Positions 7,522-15,401 of a stretch of 27,999 nt of DNA are shown piece after piece. The stretch comes from Bacteroidales bacterium M5 (GTDB lineage: Bacteria; Bacteroidota; Bacteroidia; Bacteroidales; Muribaculaceae): NCBI GenBank assembly GCA_001689535.1, contig LUJP01000116.1:1-27999 (forward strand). The letters run 5' to 3'. The notes beneath the pieces were generated by a model. That model worked only from the letters and a program-made list of their open reading frames with translations, searched no databases and was not told where the DNA came from. How positions within the stretch are numbered: the stretch's first letter is position 1; each line of letters begins with the position of its first letter. The position numbers and the translations under genes are program-made.

Positions 7522-9249
7522 TTACTTCACGGGGTGGATGCCCTTGATCAGAAGCTGCACTGAGTTGGGGGTGTTGTGATGCTTGTTGTCCTCGATGGTG
7601 TAGCAGATGTCGAAGGGCTTGCGCGAATGGATGTGCGGGAAATACTGCGCCATATTGAAGGCTATGCCGTTGAACACCTTGCCGGAAGTGTCGTCCACAA
7701 GCTCGAACTTTATATGCTCGAGATTCTTGCCCACGAGCTTGCTCGTGCCGAAGTCAACCACATGGCGGGTGCAGAACACAGGCTTCTGGTTGCCCGGGCC
7801 GAAGGGGTTGAATTTTCTGAGCGTGGAGATGAACAGCGGGGTAATCTGCGAGAAGGTGATGTAGGCGTCGATTTCCAGCTGAGGAGTGAGCTGCGAGGGC
7901 ATGATGTTGGAGGCCACATATTCCTCGAAGCGGCGGGTGAATTCGGGAATGTTCTCTTCCTTTAGCGAGAGTCCCACGGCGTATGGATGGCCGCCGAAGT
8001 TCTCCAGGAGATCGCGGGCGGAGTCAATGGCCTTGTAGATGTCGAATCCCTGCACGGAGCGCGAGGAACCGGTGGCGAGGCCGTTGGTAAGCGTCAGCAC
8101 CACCGACGGCTTGTAGTAAAGCTCCGTGAGGCGTGAGGCCACAATGCCTATGATTCCTTTGTGCCAGTCCTTGTTGTAGATTACAATGGATTTCTTGGCC
8201 GAGTGGCTTTCGCCGCGGCGGTCGAGGATGGCGTTGGCTTCCTCGGTGATGCGTTTGTCGAGCTCTTTGCGGTCCTTGTTATACTGGTCGATAGCCTTGG
8301 CGATCTCGAGGGCCTCGTTGGCGTCTCTGGCCACGAGCAGCTCCACGGCCTCGCGGCCGCTCTGCATGCGGCCGGATGCGTTGATGCGCGGGCCTATCTT
8401 GAATATGACGTCGGATATGGTGATTTCATGTCCGGTGAGGCCGCAGATGCGTATGATGGCGCGCAGACCCATGTTAGGGTTGGAGTTGAGCCGTTTCAGG
8501 CCGTGGTAGGCCATGATGCGGTTCTCGTCGACCATCGGCACGATGTCGGCCGCGATGCTCACCGCCACAAGATCGAGCATGCCCTCGAGGTCGGTGGTGG
8601 GAATGCCGTTGCTCATGGAAAATCCCTGCATGAACTTGAATCCCACTCCGCACCCCGACAGATGCGGGCACGGGTAGGGGCTTCCCTCCAGTTTGGGATT
8701 GAGGATAGCCACGGCATCGGGCAGTGCGTCGTCGGGCACATGATGGTCGCAGATTATGAAGTCAATGCCGAGGGTGCGGGCATAGCTTATCTCTTCTATG
8801 GCCTTTATGCCGCAGTCGAGGATAATGATCAGTTTCACTCCCTGTGCCGCCGCGTAGTCGATGCTTCGCAGCGAGATACCGTATCCCTCGTCGTAGCGGG
8901 TGGGGATGTAGTACTCGATGTTGGAATAATAATTCCTCAGATATTTATAGACGAGCGCCACAGCAGTGGTTCCGTCCACATCATAGTCGCCGTAGACCAT
9001 GATGCGCTCTTTCTTACCCATAGCTTTGTTAAGACGCTTGACGGCTTTGTCCATGTCAGGCATCAGGAACGGGTCGTGCAAATCTCGCAACGACGGATGG
9101 AAGAAGCGTTCGGCCTCATCCACCGTAGAGATTCCGCGCTGGGCCAGCAGTTCGCTGACGGGCGCACAGTCGGCAAATTTCTTAGCCAGCTGCGACTCGG
9201 ATTTCTGTTCTTCTGAAGTAAGGGGTAAGTAACTCCATTTACTTGTCAT
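7522..9249 (-). CDS. recJ: Single-strand-specific 5'-3' exonuclease RecJ
   Basis: RecJ degrades single-stranded DNA 5' to 3' during recombinational repair, mismatch repair and base-excision repair. The 575-residue protein shows the DHH phosphoesterase motifs: YGDYDVDGTTA (86-96), ILDCGIKA (143-150) and the name-giving ICDHHVP (166-172). It also has the ISDVIFKIGPRINASGRM segment and the DHHA1 motif GGHPYAVGL in the second half, then an OB-like C-terminal domain. These cover the metal ligands needed for activity. It is the first gene of the recJ-recQ pair. The ATG at 9249 gives the family-like N-terminus (MTSKWSYLPL); the leader ahead of it is unusually long if the only visible -7 element is used. 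Confidence 0.96.
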   Translation of the reverse strand: MTSKWSYLPLTSEEQKSESQLAKKFADCAPVSELLAQRGISTVDEAERFFHPSLRDLHDPFLMPDMDKAVKRLNKAMGKKERIMVYGDYDVDGTTAVALVYKYLRNYYSNIEYYIPTRYDEGYGISLRSIDYAAAQGVKLIIILDCGIKAIEEISYARTLGIDFIICDHHVPDDALPDAVAILNPKLEGSPYPCPHLSGCGVGFKFMQGFSMSNGIPTTDLEGMLDLVAVSIAADIVPMVDENRIMAYHGLKRLNSNPNMGLRAIIRICGLTGHEITISDVIFKIGPRINASGRMQSGREAVELLVARDANEALEIAKAIDQYNKDRKELDKRITEEANAILDRRGESHSAKKSIVIYNKDWHKGIIGIVASRLTELYYKPSVVLTLTNGLATGSSRSVQGFDIYKAIDSARDLLENFGGHPYAVGLSLKEENIPEFTRRFEEYVASNIMPSQLTPQLEIDAYITFSQITPLFISTLRKFNPFGPGNQKPVFCTRHVVDFGTSKLVGKNLEHIKFELVDDTSGKVFNGIAFNMAQYFPHIHSRKPFDICYTIEDNKHHNTPNSVQLLIKGIHPVK

Positions 9250-9479
9250 TTATATAGTTTTTTTTCTTTCTCTATAGCGGGGGAGCAGGCGATACCCGAA
9301 TGAAAACAAACGGATTGATCCGCGCTTCTGAGGTGTGGCCAACGGCCCGTTGAAGCGGGCGGCGCGACGGCCGGAATTCCTGCTGTGAGGCCTCTGAGGG
9401 GAGCCTCGCGCCGGCTGAATATGATTGGTTGCCGTATAGAGGAGAGCGCCACCCTTCCGGCGGCCCGGCAAGAAACGGA

Positions 9480-9517
9480 GGGGTGGAGCAAGAGGGTTCA
9501 AAACCCTATTCCACCCC
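9480..9517. other. Two-tier hairpin in the recJ leader (432-bp gap 9250-9681)
   Basis: GGGGTGGA (9480-9487) pairs perfectly with TCCACCCC (9510-9517). Inside it AGGGTT (9493-9498) pairs with AACCCT (9502-9507) over a 3-base loop. On the plus strand the shape resembles the acceptor plus T-arm half of a tRNA, but no D or anticodon arm can be drawn upstream, so it is not a tRNA gene. It sits just after the predicted recJ start point. The remainder of the gap is G+C-rich and without a credible gene. Confidence 0.6.
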
Positions 9518-9522
9518 GAATG

Positions 9523-9530
9523 CAAAGTTA
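9523..9530 (-). promoter_or_regulatory. Probable -7 element of recJ-recQ promoter
   Basis: The minus strand reads TAACTTTG followed by C, a very common Bacteroidota -7 box. I see no TTG at the expected 19-21 base distance. If it is used, the recJ leader would be about 265 bases and would include the hairpin at 9480-9517. Confidence 0.45.
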
Positions 9531-9597
9531 GTAAATTATTCGCATAATTTTTGCAGGCCGTACAAAAATCTGTGGAAGAAACAGGGTAAGACAAAGT

Positions 9598-9626
9598 CTC
9601 CGGCAGCGCGTCGTGCGCCGCCGGAG
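9598..9626 (-). terminator. Terminator-like hairpin after the guaD-MFS operon
   Basis: CTCCGGC (9598-9604) pairs with GCCGGAG (9620-9626), and the inner GCGC (9606-9609) pairs with GCGC (9615-9618). It lies about 55 bases beyond the transporter stop. The following minus-strand bases (ACTTTGTCTTACCC) are only modestly T-rich. Confidence 0.55.
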
Positions 9627-9681
9627 AGTGGAGAGAGGTGCTATAGAGGGAAAAAGCAATATCCGGTTGTGTGTGTTGTCG

Positions 9682-10917
9682 TCAGGCCTTGGGTGCGGTT
9701 TCTTTCTGAATGAATATGAATATCAGGGCCACGACGGCAGCTATTATGTAGGGCACGAACATGGTGTGGAACCCATGGCCCCCGGCTGCGAGTTCCGAAG
9801 GGATATTCTGGAGAATGCCGCCGAATATGAACATAATGCCGTTGAGGAAAGCGCTGGAGGTGCCTACGAGAGGACCGCCGGCCACATCTCCGCCCACGCT
9901 GAAGGCGAGCATGTGGGCTGTGGCGCCCATGCCTATCAGGAACATCATCACCACCATGAGCCACAATGGCATTTCAACGTAGACAATCAGAGCCATGGCA
10001 ATGATAATCATTAAGGCGCCGATTATGGATGGTTTACGGCGAGAGGCTATGCGGTTGCTCCACTGGGGCCAGAAGCATGAACCGGCCGCGAGTCCGAGCC
10101 AGAGGAGGGCGGTGCCTATGTAGCCCTGGTCGGCATAGCCGTAGTGCTCGAAGATTTTGGGAGTCCATACCACGCCGAGTGCAAGGTTGAGGCCGAATAT
10201 AATGCCGCCCCACATTGCCGCAATCCACATCTGCGGCTTCTTGAAAATCTGCACGAGGTTGTTACCTACAACCTTGAACGGGTTGCGGGTAATGGGAACG
10301 GGCTGCGGGTTTCTCATGAAAATGAAAGCAAGAACCACAAGCACCACCCCCAGGAAGCCCAGATAGATGAAAAGACGGTCGTAGGTTATATGCTTGAGCA
10401 GGCTTTCTATGATAGGCTGCTGCACGGCCGAACCCACCGACGAAAGGGTCTGCACATAGCCGAACATGGTGCCGTAAGCCGCCATGCCGAACCACACGCC
10501 GCCTATGTATCCGGCGCCTACAAAACCGCAGCATGCGCCAAGCGCCATGAGCACCTGTGCCATAAGAATCATCACGTAGGAGTCCGCCATACCGTAGAGG
10601 AACACACCGGCGGTAACGAAGATGAATGCCGGAATCATTACGCGGCGCGAGCCGAAGCAGTCAAGGAAGGCTCCGCCGAAAAACTGGAAAATGGCGAAGG
10701 CCCATGTGTAAGTGCCGGCTATGAGGGTGAGGTGTTTCAGGTCGAGATTGAGTTTGGTCTGAATGTCGCCCTGAACGTCGGAAAACATCGTCTGGATGTT
10801 GAAAAGATATATGACGAAAAGGGTGGCCAGAATCCATACCCACCAGGCCATCGGGCCGCCAAGGCGGTAGCGGCCGGTCTGTGGCAGTTTGTCTGCCGGG
10901 GTGTTGTTATGTGTCAT
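9682..10917 (-). CDS. MFS transporter, probable purine/nucleobase permease
   Basis: The 411-residue protein has the hydrophobicity pattern of a 12-helix major facilitator. The first membrane helix lies around residues 24-41 (WWVWILATLFVIYLF). The typical loop 2-3 element is present as FLDCFGSRRVMIP, and a central basic loop near residues 210-225 (ITRNPFKVVGNN) divides the two halves. It is an inner-membrane secondary carrier. Substrate cannot be read from the sequence. The gene lies 23 bp downstream of guaD on the same strand, so the simplest inference is uptake of guanine or another purine, or export of xanthine. It lacks features of the unrelated NCS2 xanthine/uracil permeases that usually do this job. 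Confidence is high for MFS and low for the substrate. Confidence 0.85.
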   Translation of the reverse strand: MTHNNTPADKLPQTGRYRLGGPMAWWVWILATLFVIYLFNIQTMFSDVQGDIQTKLNLDLKHLTLIAGTYTWAFAIFQFFGGAFLDCFGSRRVMIPAFIFVTAGVFLYGMADSYVMILMAQVLMALGACCGFVGAGYIGGVWFGMAAYGTMFGYVQTLSSVGSAVQQPIIESLLKHITYDRLFIYLGFLGVVLVVLAFIFMRNPQPVPITRNPFKVVGNNLVQIFKKPQMWIAAMWGGIIFGLNLALGVVWTPKIFEHYGYADQGYIGTALLWLGLAAGSCFWPQWSNRIASRRKPSIIGALMIIIAMALIVYVEMPLWLMVVMMFLIGMGATAHMLAFSVGGDVAGGPLVGTSSAFLNGIMFIFGGILQNIPSELAAGGHGFHTMFVPYIIAAVVALIFIFIQKETAPKA

Positions 10918-10940
10918 AAATATAGTTGAAAAAGGTTAGA

Positions 10941-12350
10941 TTATTTGTCTGGAATTTTAGTGTCGGGAATCTCCGAGGCATACATGTGGGTCTGCTTGCG
11001 GGCGCGGTCGTAGACTTTCTTGCCGGCCACGTAGGTGGCGAGGTTCACGTTGTTAAGGCCGAGGGTCATGATTACGAACAGCTTGTCGAAAACGTTGTCG
11101 GTGAACTTCATGCGCCATGCGGCGAATTCCGACGGTTTGAGGTCGACCACAGCCACATCGGCTTCGTAGCCGGGGGCGAGACTGCCAATTGTGTTCTCGA
11201 GGTGAAGGGCCTCGGCGCCGCCGCGTGTGGCCAGATAGAAGCTCTTTATGGCGTTGAGGTTTTTCATCTGGAGCATGGCCACCTTGTAGGCCTCGTTGAG
11301 CTGACGCGGGATAGAGAAGTTTGTGCCGCCGCCTACATCTGTGCCCATACCCACGCGCACAGGACGGCTCTGCTCCTTGGCTTCCCAGTATTTGAACTCG
11401 CCGTCGCCCAGGAACAGGTTGGAGCTCGGACAGTGGGCCACTCCGCACTCACACTGGTGGAGCACCTGCCACTCCTCCTCGCGTACTATACAGCAGTGGG
11501 CCATTATGGAGCGGCGTCCAACGAGTCCGAAATGACGGTATACCTCGGTGTAGTTGGGCTGATCAGGGAACAGCTGGGTCACCCAGTCGATTTCGCTCTG
11601 CACCTCGTCGAGATGCGTGTGCATATACACGCCCTGGTCGATGTAGCGCTGATAGAGTTCTCCGGCGAGCTGGAGCTGTTGGGGAGTGGAAGTGGGGGCG
11701 AAGCGGGGAATCACGGCATAGAGCTGACGGCCGCGGTGGTGCCATTTTTTCAGCAGCTGCTCCGAGAGGAGAATGGACTCCTCGGCGCTCTCGTCCTTCA
11801 GTGAGTCGGGAAGATTGCGGTCCTGAAGCACCTTGCCTGAAATCATACGGGTGTTGTAGCGCTCCGATTCCTCAAAAAATGCGTCCACTGAGGTTGCAAA
11901 CGTAGTGGCGAAGACGTTGGCCGTGGTTGTGCCCTGTTCGAGAAGCTGGCGGAAGAACATTCTTGCCACCTCGTCGGCAAAGGCCTTGTCCTTGAACTTT
12001 GATTCGGTGGGGAAGGTGTATTCATTAAGCCACTGGAGCAGAGTGTCGCCGAACGAGCCGATCATGGGCGACTGCACATAGTGCACGTGGCAGTCTATGA
12101 AGCCGGGCATTATTACGGCGTCGGTATATGTGTCGATGTCGGTGAGCTGGGGATATGCGGGAGCCATTTCCTTGTAATCTCCTACGTTGAGGATATGTCC
12201 GTCCTGCATTACTACGAGTCCGTCCTGGTAGTAGTCGTAGCACTCCTGCTCGTTGTGCAGAAACGGGTCGGCCTTAAAGGTAAGAACCTGTCCACGAATA
12301 CCCTTTAAGGCTGTGCCCTGGGGGTTGACTGGAAGCGGTGTAGATGTCAT
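10941..12350 (-). CDS. guaD: Guanine deaminase
   Basis: Guanine deaminase hydrolyses guanine to xanthine and ammonia in purine salvage and catabolism. It is a zinc amidohydrolase. The 469-residue protein carries the family motif PGFIDCHVHYVQ (82-93, ligands H88 and H90), HTHLDE (244-249), AHCCIV with H285, and GTDVGGGTNFS with D338. Together these are the full set of metal ligands and catalytic residues. The GTDVGGGT and HVHY-Q combination favours guanine deaminase over other amidohydrolases such as chlorohydrolases. It is somewhat longer than the E. coli enzyme (439). It is the first gene of an operon with the MFS transporter. No signal peptide is present, so it is cytoplasmic. I saw no purine riboswitch, but the leader contains competing hairpins. 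Confidence 0.9.
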   Translation of the reverse strand: MTSTPLPVNPQGTALKGIRGQVLTFKADPFLHNEQECYDYYQDGLVVMQDGHILNVGDYKEMAPAYPQLTDIDTYTDAVIMPGFIDCHVHYVQSPMIGSFGDTLLQWLNEYTFPTESKFKDKAFADEVARMFFRQLLEQGTTTANVFATTFATSVDAFFEESERYNTRMISGKVLQDRNLPDSLKDESAEESILLSEQLLKKWHHRGRQLYAVIPRFAPTSTPQQLQLAGELYQRYIDQGVYMHTHLDEVQSEIDWVTQLFPDQPNYTEVYRHFGLVGRRSIMAHCCIVREEEWQVLHQCECGVAHCPSSNLFLGDGEFKYWEAKEQSRPVRVGMGTDVGGGTNFSIPRQLNEAYKVAMLQMKNLNAIKSFYLATRGGAEALHLENTIGSLAPGYEADVAVVDLKPSEFAAWRMKFTDNVFDKLFVIMTLGLNNVNLATYVAGKKVYDRARKQTHMYASEIPDTKIPDK

Positions 12351-12369
12351 TTGTCAGTTGATTTTGGTT

Positions 12370-12430
12370 ATAAAACAAAAGAACCATACTCCCTTTCAGG
12401 GAGCAGGTCCTGTATATCGCTTAGGGGAGT
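12370..12430 (-). promoter_or_regulatory. guaD leader with mutually exclusive hairpins
   Basis: Reading the minus strand, AGGGAGT (12394-12388) can pair with the adjacent CTCCCT (12403-12398) to make a hairpin with a GAA loop followed by a T-rich stretch. It can alternatively pair with the upstream ACTCCCC (12430-12424). Such exclusive pairing is the arrangement of an attenuator, and it lies directly ahead of the guaD ATG at 12350. It does not match the purine riboswitch core I know. Confidence 0.35.
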
Positions 12431-12440
12431 TTATTCAAAA

Positions 12441-12478
12441 AGATAAACGCCGTCCAGACACAAAATGTTTAGACGGCG
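12441..12478 (-). terminator. Terminator of the GH20 gene
   Basis: On the minus strand CGCCGTC (12478-12472) pairs with GACGGCG (12454-12448), extended through imperfect TAAACA/TGTCTG pairing. It is followed by TTTATCTTTTT. It lies about 55 bases after the hexosaminidase stop. Confidence 0.75.
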
Positions 12479-12530
12479 AATGTTAAAAATCGGATGGCGG
12501 ATGAGGAGATGCCGTGGAAAGTCGCTTTTT

Positions 12531-14117
12531 TCAATCGAATTTGCGGCAGTAGTTCCAGCCCATGCGGTCGTAGAGGGGCAGAAGCTGGCGCAGGCGTGCC
12601 ACGAACGAGGTGTAATCCCGTCCGGCCTGCGGAGTCCATGCGGCCTCGGCCACGGCAGCCAGTCGGGGCATCATCAGGTATTCGAGGAATTCGGTGGTAT
12701 CTACATATTCGCTCCAGAAGTTTGCCTGTACGCCCATGTAATGCCGGGCGAGGGAGTCGGGCACATCGGCCATAGGCACATAGGCATAGACACGTTCGAG
12801 GGTCTCGGTGCCGGTACCCTGCGAGAGCGGTTCGGAGGGGTCGGCGCTTTGTTTGCGGTTGATGTAGTAGGGAATCTGTGGGGTGAGGATGGTGGAGAAC
12901 CCTTTTTCAGCCGCCTGGCGTGCCGCTTTGTCGGCGCCCACCCAGGCCATGATGACGATGCTGGTGTCGAGCATCGAGATGTTGCCGTGGAGCACTTCGT
13001 TCCAGAAAATGAGGCGGCGGCGGTCGCTGGCCGGTTTGGCGTTGACGTGACGCTGCAGTTCGCGATAGAAGTTGAGCTGGAGGTCACGGTAGTCTTTCGA
13101 GCCGATGGAGTCGAGTTGAGCGCGGCATTGCGCGTTGTTCTCCCACTTTGTCGTGGGGCACTCGTCGCCTCCGAGATGAAGATAGCTGTAAGGGAAAATC
13201 TCTATGGCGTGGTCTATGACATCTTTGGCAAATTTCACGGCGGCGGGGTTGGCTACGTTGATCACATCGTCGCTCACTCCCATCCTGCGCCAAACCTCGT
13301 GGGGCGCTTCGGGATCGCAGGCCAGAAGTTCCGGATAGGCTGCCACAGCGGCCTGGGAGTGGCCGGGGATGTCTATCTCGGGTATGATTTCAATGCAGCG
13401 GTCGGCGGCATAGGCCACGATATCGCGCATCTGTTGGTCGGTGTAGTAACCGCCGTATTCCACGGAGTCCGGTTTCTCCTTTCTCCAGCCCAGACGGTTG
13501 GAGGCGCGGCGTGCGGCAACTGATGCGAGGCGGGGATACCCGGGCACTTCCATGCGCCATCCCTGATCCTCGGTGAGGTGCCAGTGGAAACGGTTGAGCT
13601 TGTTGAGAGCCATCATGTCGAGGACTTTCTTCACTTGGTCCACGCCGAAAATATGGCGCCCCTCGTCGAGCATGAATCCGCGGTAGCCGAAGCGGGGCCA
13701 GTCAGTGATTTCCACTGCCGGGAACGAACGGGTGTCGGGGTCGTAAAGCTGGCGGAGGGTCTGCACGGCATAAAATGCGCCGGCGTGGTCGGCAGCCTTG
13801 ATATCTATATCGTCGGGAGTGACGGTTAGCGAATAGCCTTCCGGGGGCAGTTGCCCATCTGGAGAGAAGGTGATGCGTCCGGCTCCGCTGGAGGTCCTGC
13901 GGAATTCAATGCCGGGAAAAAAGGAGGCGTTGGCCGTGAGACGGGCTGTCAGGCTGTCGGGCCCGCTTACAGCCACCGTGGCCGGAAGGGTGAGCGTGCC
14001 GCTTAGCACGGTCATTTCGGCCGGCTGGGGCACTACTGCGTTTTTTACGGCGGAGGATGCCGCGGCAGAGCTGAATAGAAGCGTCAGTGTCGTGGCAAGG
14101 ATTGAGAAATGTTTCAT
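12531..14117 (-). CDS. Secreted beta-N-acetylhexosaminidase, GH20
   Basis: GH20 enzymes remove terminal GlcNAc or GalNAc by substrate-assisted catalysis. I start at the ATG at 14117, giving 528 residues, because it begins a clean signal peptide (MKHFSILATT followed by a hydrophobic run to about residue 20). The frame is open further upstream but reads Pro/Arg-rich non-protein-like sequence. After the signal come the GH20b N-terminal domain (about 25-135) and the catalytic barrel. Its markers are GFMLDEGRHIF, HWHLTEDQGWRME (178-190) and HLGGDE with the Asp318-Glu319 catalytic pair. The protein ends soon after the barrel, without accessory domains, and has no lipobox cysteine, so it is probably periplasmic. 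It lies 41 bp after the MscS gene and may be co-transcribed with it. Confidence 0.93.
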   Translation of the reverse strand: MKHFSILATTLTLLFSSAAASSAVKNAVVPQPAEMTVLSGTLTLPATVAVSGPDSLTARLTANASFFPGIEFRRTSSGAGRITFSPDGQLPPEGYSLTVTPDDIDIKAADHAGAFYAVQTLRQLYDPDTRSFPAVEITDWPRFGYRGFMLDEGRHIFGVDQVKKVLDMMALNKLNRFHWHLTEDQGWRMEVPGYPRLASVAARRASNRLGWRKEKPDSVEYGGYYTDQQMRDIVAYAADRCIEIIPEIDIPGHSQAAVAAYPELLACDPEAPHEVWRRMGVSDDVINVANPAAVKFAKDVIDHAIEIFPYSYLHLGGDECPTTKWENNAQCRAQLDSIGSKDYRDLQLNFYRELQRHVNAKPASDRRRLIFWNEVLHGNISMLDTSIVIMAWVGADKAARQAAEKGFSTILTPQIPYYINRKQSADPSEPLSQGTGTETLERVYAYVPMADVPDSLARHYMGVQANFWSEYVDTTEFLEYLMMPRLAAVAEAAWTPQAGRDYTSFVARLRQLLPLYDRMGWNYCRKFD

Positions 14118-14158
14118 GATTGGAGATTTTTGGTCGGGTGGGAGAAGTTCCGGGCCTG

Positions 14159-15316
14159 TCACTTCGGGGCCGGCTGGAGATGCACGTCGAGCTGCGGGAA
14201 GGGGAATTCTATGCCGTTTTCGGGGAGGATACGGTAGATTTTCTCGTTGATATCGTAGAACACGCTCCAATACTTTTCGGAACGCACCCAGACACGCACG
14301 GTGATGTTCACGCTGCTGTCGGCAAGGGCGCCGATCACCACTGTGGGCGTGAACGAAATGGGAACGGTGACTATATTGGTCTCGCTTACATTCCGCGCGC
14401 GGGCTATCTGGGCCTTGATGGATTTGTCGGAATGGAAAAGGCTATGCCAGAGGCCATGTTTCTTGACCTCGGGAGTTTCTTCGGGCACAGGGTCGGGCGT
14501 TACTTCGGCGGGGGGAACCACAGGAGTCTCTATAGCGCTTTCAATGCCGCATTCGGGCGAAGGATGGCCCTGGCGGCATGTGTTGGCATAATGGCTCTCG
14601 GCTTCGGAGTTGCCGTCGAGCACATCGGGGTTGGACGCGAGGATTTCCAGGATGATGGTGCGTGCGCGCTGAAAGTCGGTGCCGTAGGCCACGCCTACAG
14701 TCCAGTCCACGCGGCGGTGTTTCTGTCGGCTCCAGTTGTTGATGCTGCCAGTTGACAGGCCACCGTTGGGAATGATGATGGACTTGTTGTCGGCGGTGTT
14801 GATGATTGTGGAGAATATCTGGATTTCGCGGACGGTTCCGGCATAGCCTGAGGCCTCGATATAGTCGCCTACACGATAAGGCTTCAGCAGCAGTATGAGC
14901 ACGCCGCCGGCAAAATTCTGCAAGGTGCCGCTCAGGGCCATGCCTACGGCCACGCCGGCCGAGGCGAAGAGCGCCAGGAACGAGCTTGTGGGGATGCCGA
15001 GGATGCCTATTACCGTTACAATCAGAATGAAGTAGAGCACAATGCGCAGAAAACTGAGTATGAATGTGCACAGCGATTCGTCGACGTTGCGGCGTATCAG
15101 TATGGCTGCGGTGAGATTGTAGAGGCGGGTGATGATGAATTTGCCTGCATAGAACACCACGATAGCCACTGCGAGCGATATGGCGAAATGCACGATGTCG
15201 CCTACGAGCTTGGTGATAAGATCGTCGAACGACATGTTTTTTAACGAAGCCAGCTCATTGTGGACCGAAGGCACACTGTCGGCGGGAGCGGCTGAAGGCA
15301 GCGGTATCTGGAACAT
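14159..15316 (-). CDS. MscS-family mechanosensitive channel with cytoplasmic insert
   Basis: MscS channels release solutes when membrane tension rises during hypo-osmotic shock. The 385-residue protein has three predicted membrane helices (about 41-66, 86-107 and 112-145). The third is the Ala/Gly pore helix (FASAGVAVGMALSGTLQNFAGG), followed by the beta-domain signature KPYRVGDYIE and IPNGGLSTGSINNWSR. The C-terminal alpha/beta cage domain is interrupted. After LEILASNPDVLDG (223-235) about 85 residues intervene before PTVVIGALADSSVNI resumes at 324. The insert contains Cys247 and Cys256, a Pro/Glu-rich stretch (267-284) and a basic KSIKAQIARAR helix. E. coli MscS is 286 residues, which the insert largely explains. 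It lies 41 bp upstream of the GH20 gene. Confidence 0.92.
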   Translation of the reverse strand: MFQIPLPSAAPADSVPSVHNELASLKNMSFDDLITKLVGDIVHFAISLAVAIVVFYAGKFIITRLYNLTAAILIRRNVDESLCTFILSFLRIVLYFILIVTVIGILGIPTSSFLALFASAGVAVGMALSGTLQNFAGGVLILLLKPYRVGDYIEASGYAGTVREIQIFSTIINTADNKSIIIPNGGLSTGSINNWSRQKHRRVDWTVGVAYGTDFQRARTIILEILASNPDVLDGNSEAESHYANTCRQGHPSPECGIESAIETPVVPPAEVTPDPVPEETPEVKKHGLWHSLFHSDKSIKAQIARARNVSETNIVTVPISFTPTVVIGALADSSVNITVRVWVRSEKYWSVFYDINEKIYRILPENGIEFPFPQLDVHLQPAPK

Positions 15317-15357
15317 CTGCTGAAATGATTTTGGTTAGGATAATCGGCTGCGCGTAC

Positions 15358-15391
15358 AAAAAGCGCTTACACTGAAAAAATGTGCAAGCGC
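15358..15391 (-). terminator. Terminator of the clostripain-like gene
   Basis: On the minus strand GCGCTT (15391-15386) with GTG/CAC pairing below it closes on AAGCGC (15368-15363) and is followed by five T. It separates the C11 gene from the MscS gene. Confidence 0.7.
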
Positions 15392-15401
15392 CGTGTTTTG
15401 T

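Noticed and set aside
8161..9216. Long plus-strand open frame of 351 codons opposite recJ
   Set aside because: It is the antisense shadow of recJ, whose catalytic motifs are complete; the frame has no recognisable domain.
9443..9520. Possible tRNA gene on the plus strand, because of GGGTTCAAAACCC and a TCCACCCC end
   Set aside because: The pairing partner of the 3' arm lies directly beside the T-arm (9480-9487), and no D arm, anticodon arm or correct spacing can be drawn.
12351..12440. Known purine riboswitch in the guaD leader
   Set aside because: The conserved core and loop-loop bases of the purine aptamer are not present; only competing hairpins can be supported.
12465..13523. Plus-strand open frame of 352 codons opposite the GH20 gene
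   Set aside because: It mirrors the real GH20 reading frame, has no known motif and begins inside the GH20 terminator.
14118..14270. Longer N-terminus for the GH20 at 12531-14117
   Set aside because: The upstream in-frame stretch is Arg/Pro-rich and unlike protein, reaches back into the MscS coding end, and would bury a clear signal peptide starting at 14117.
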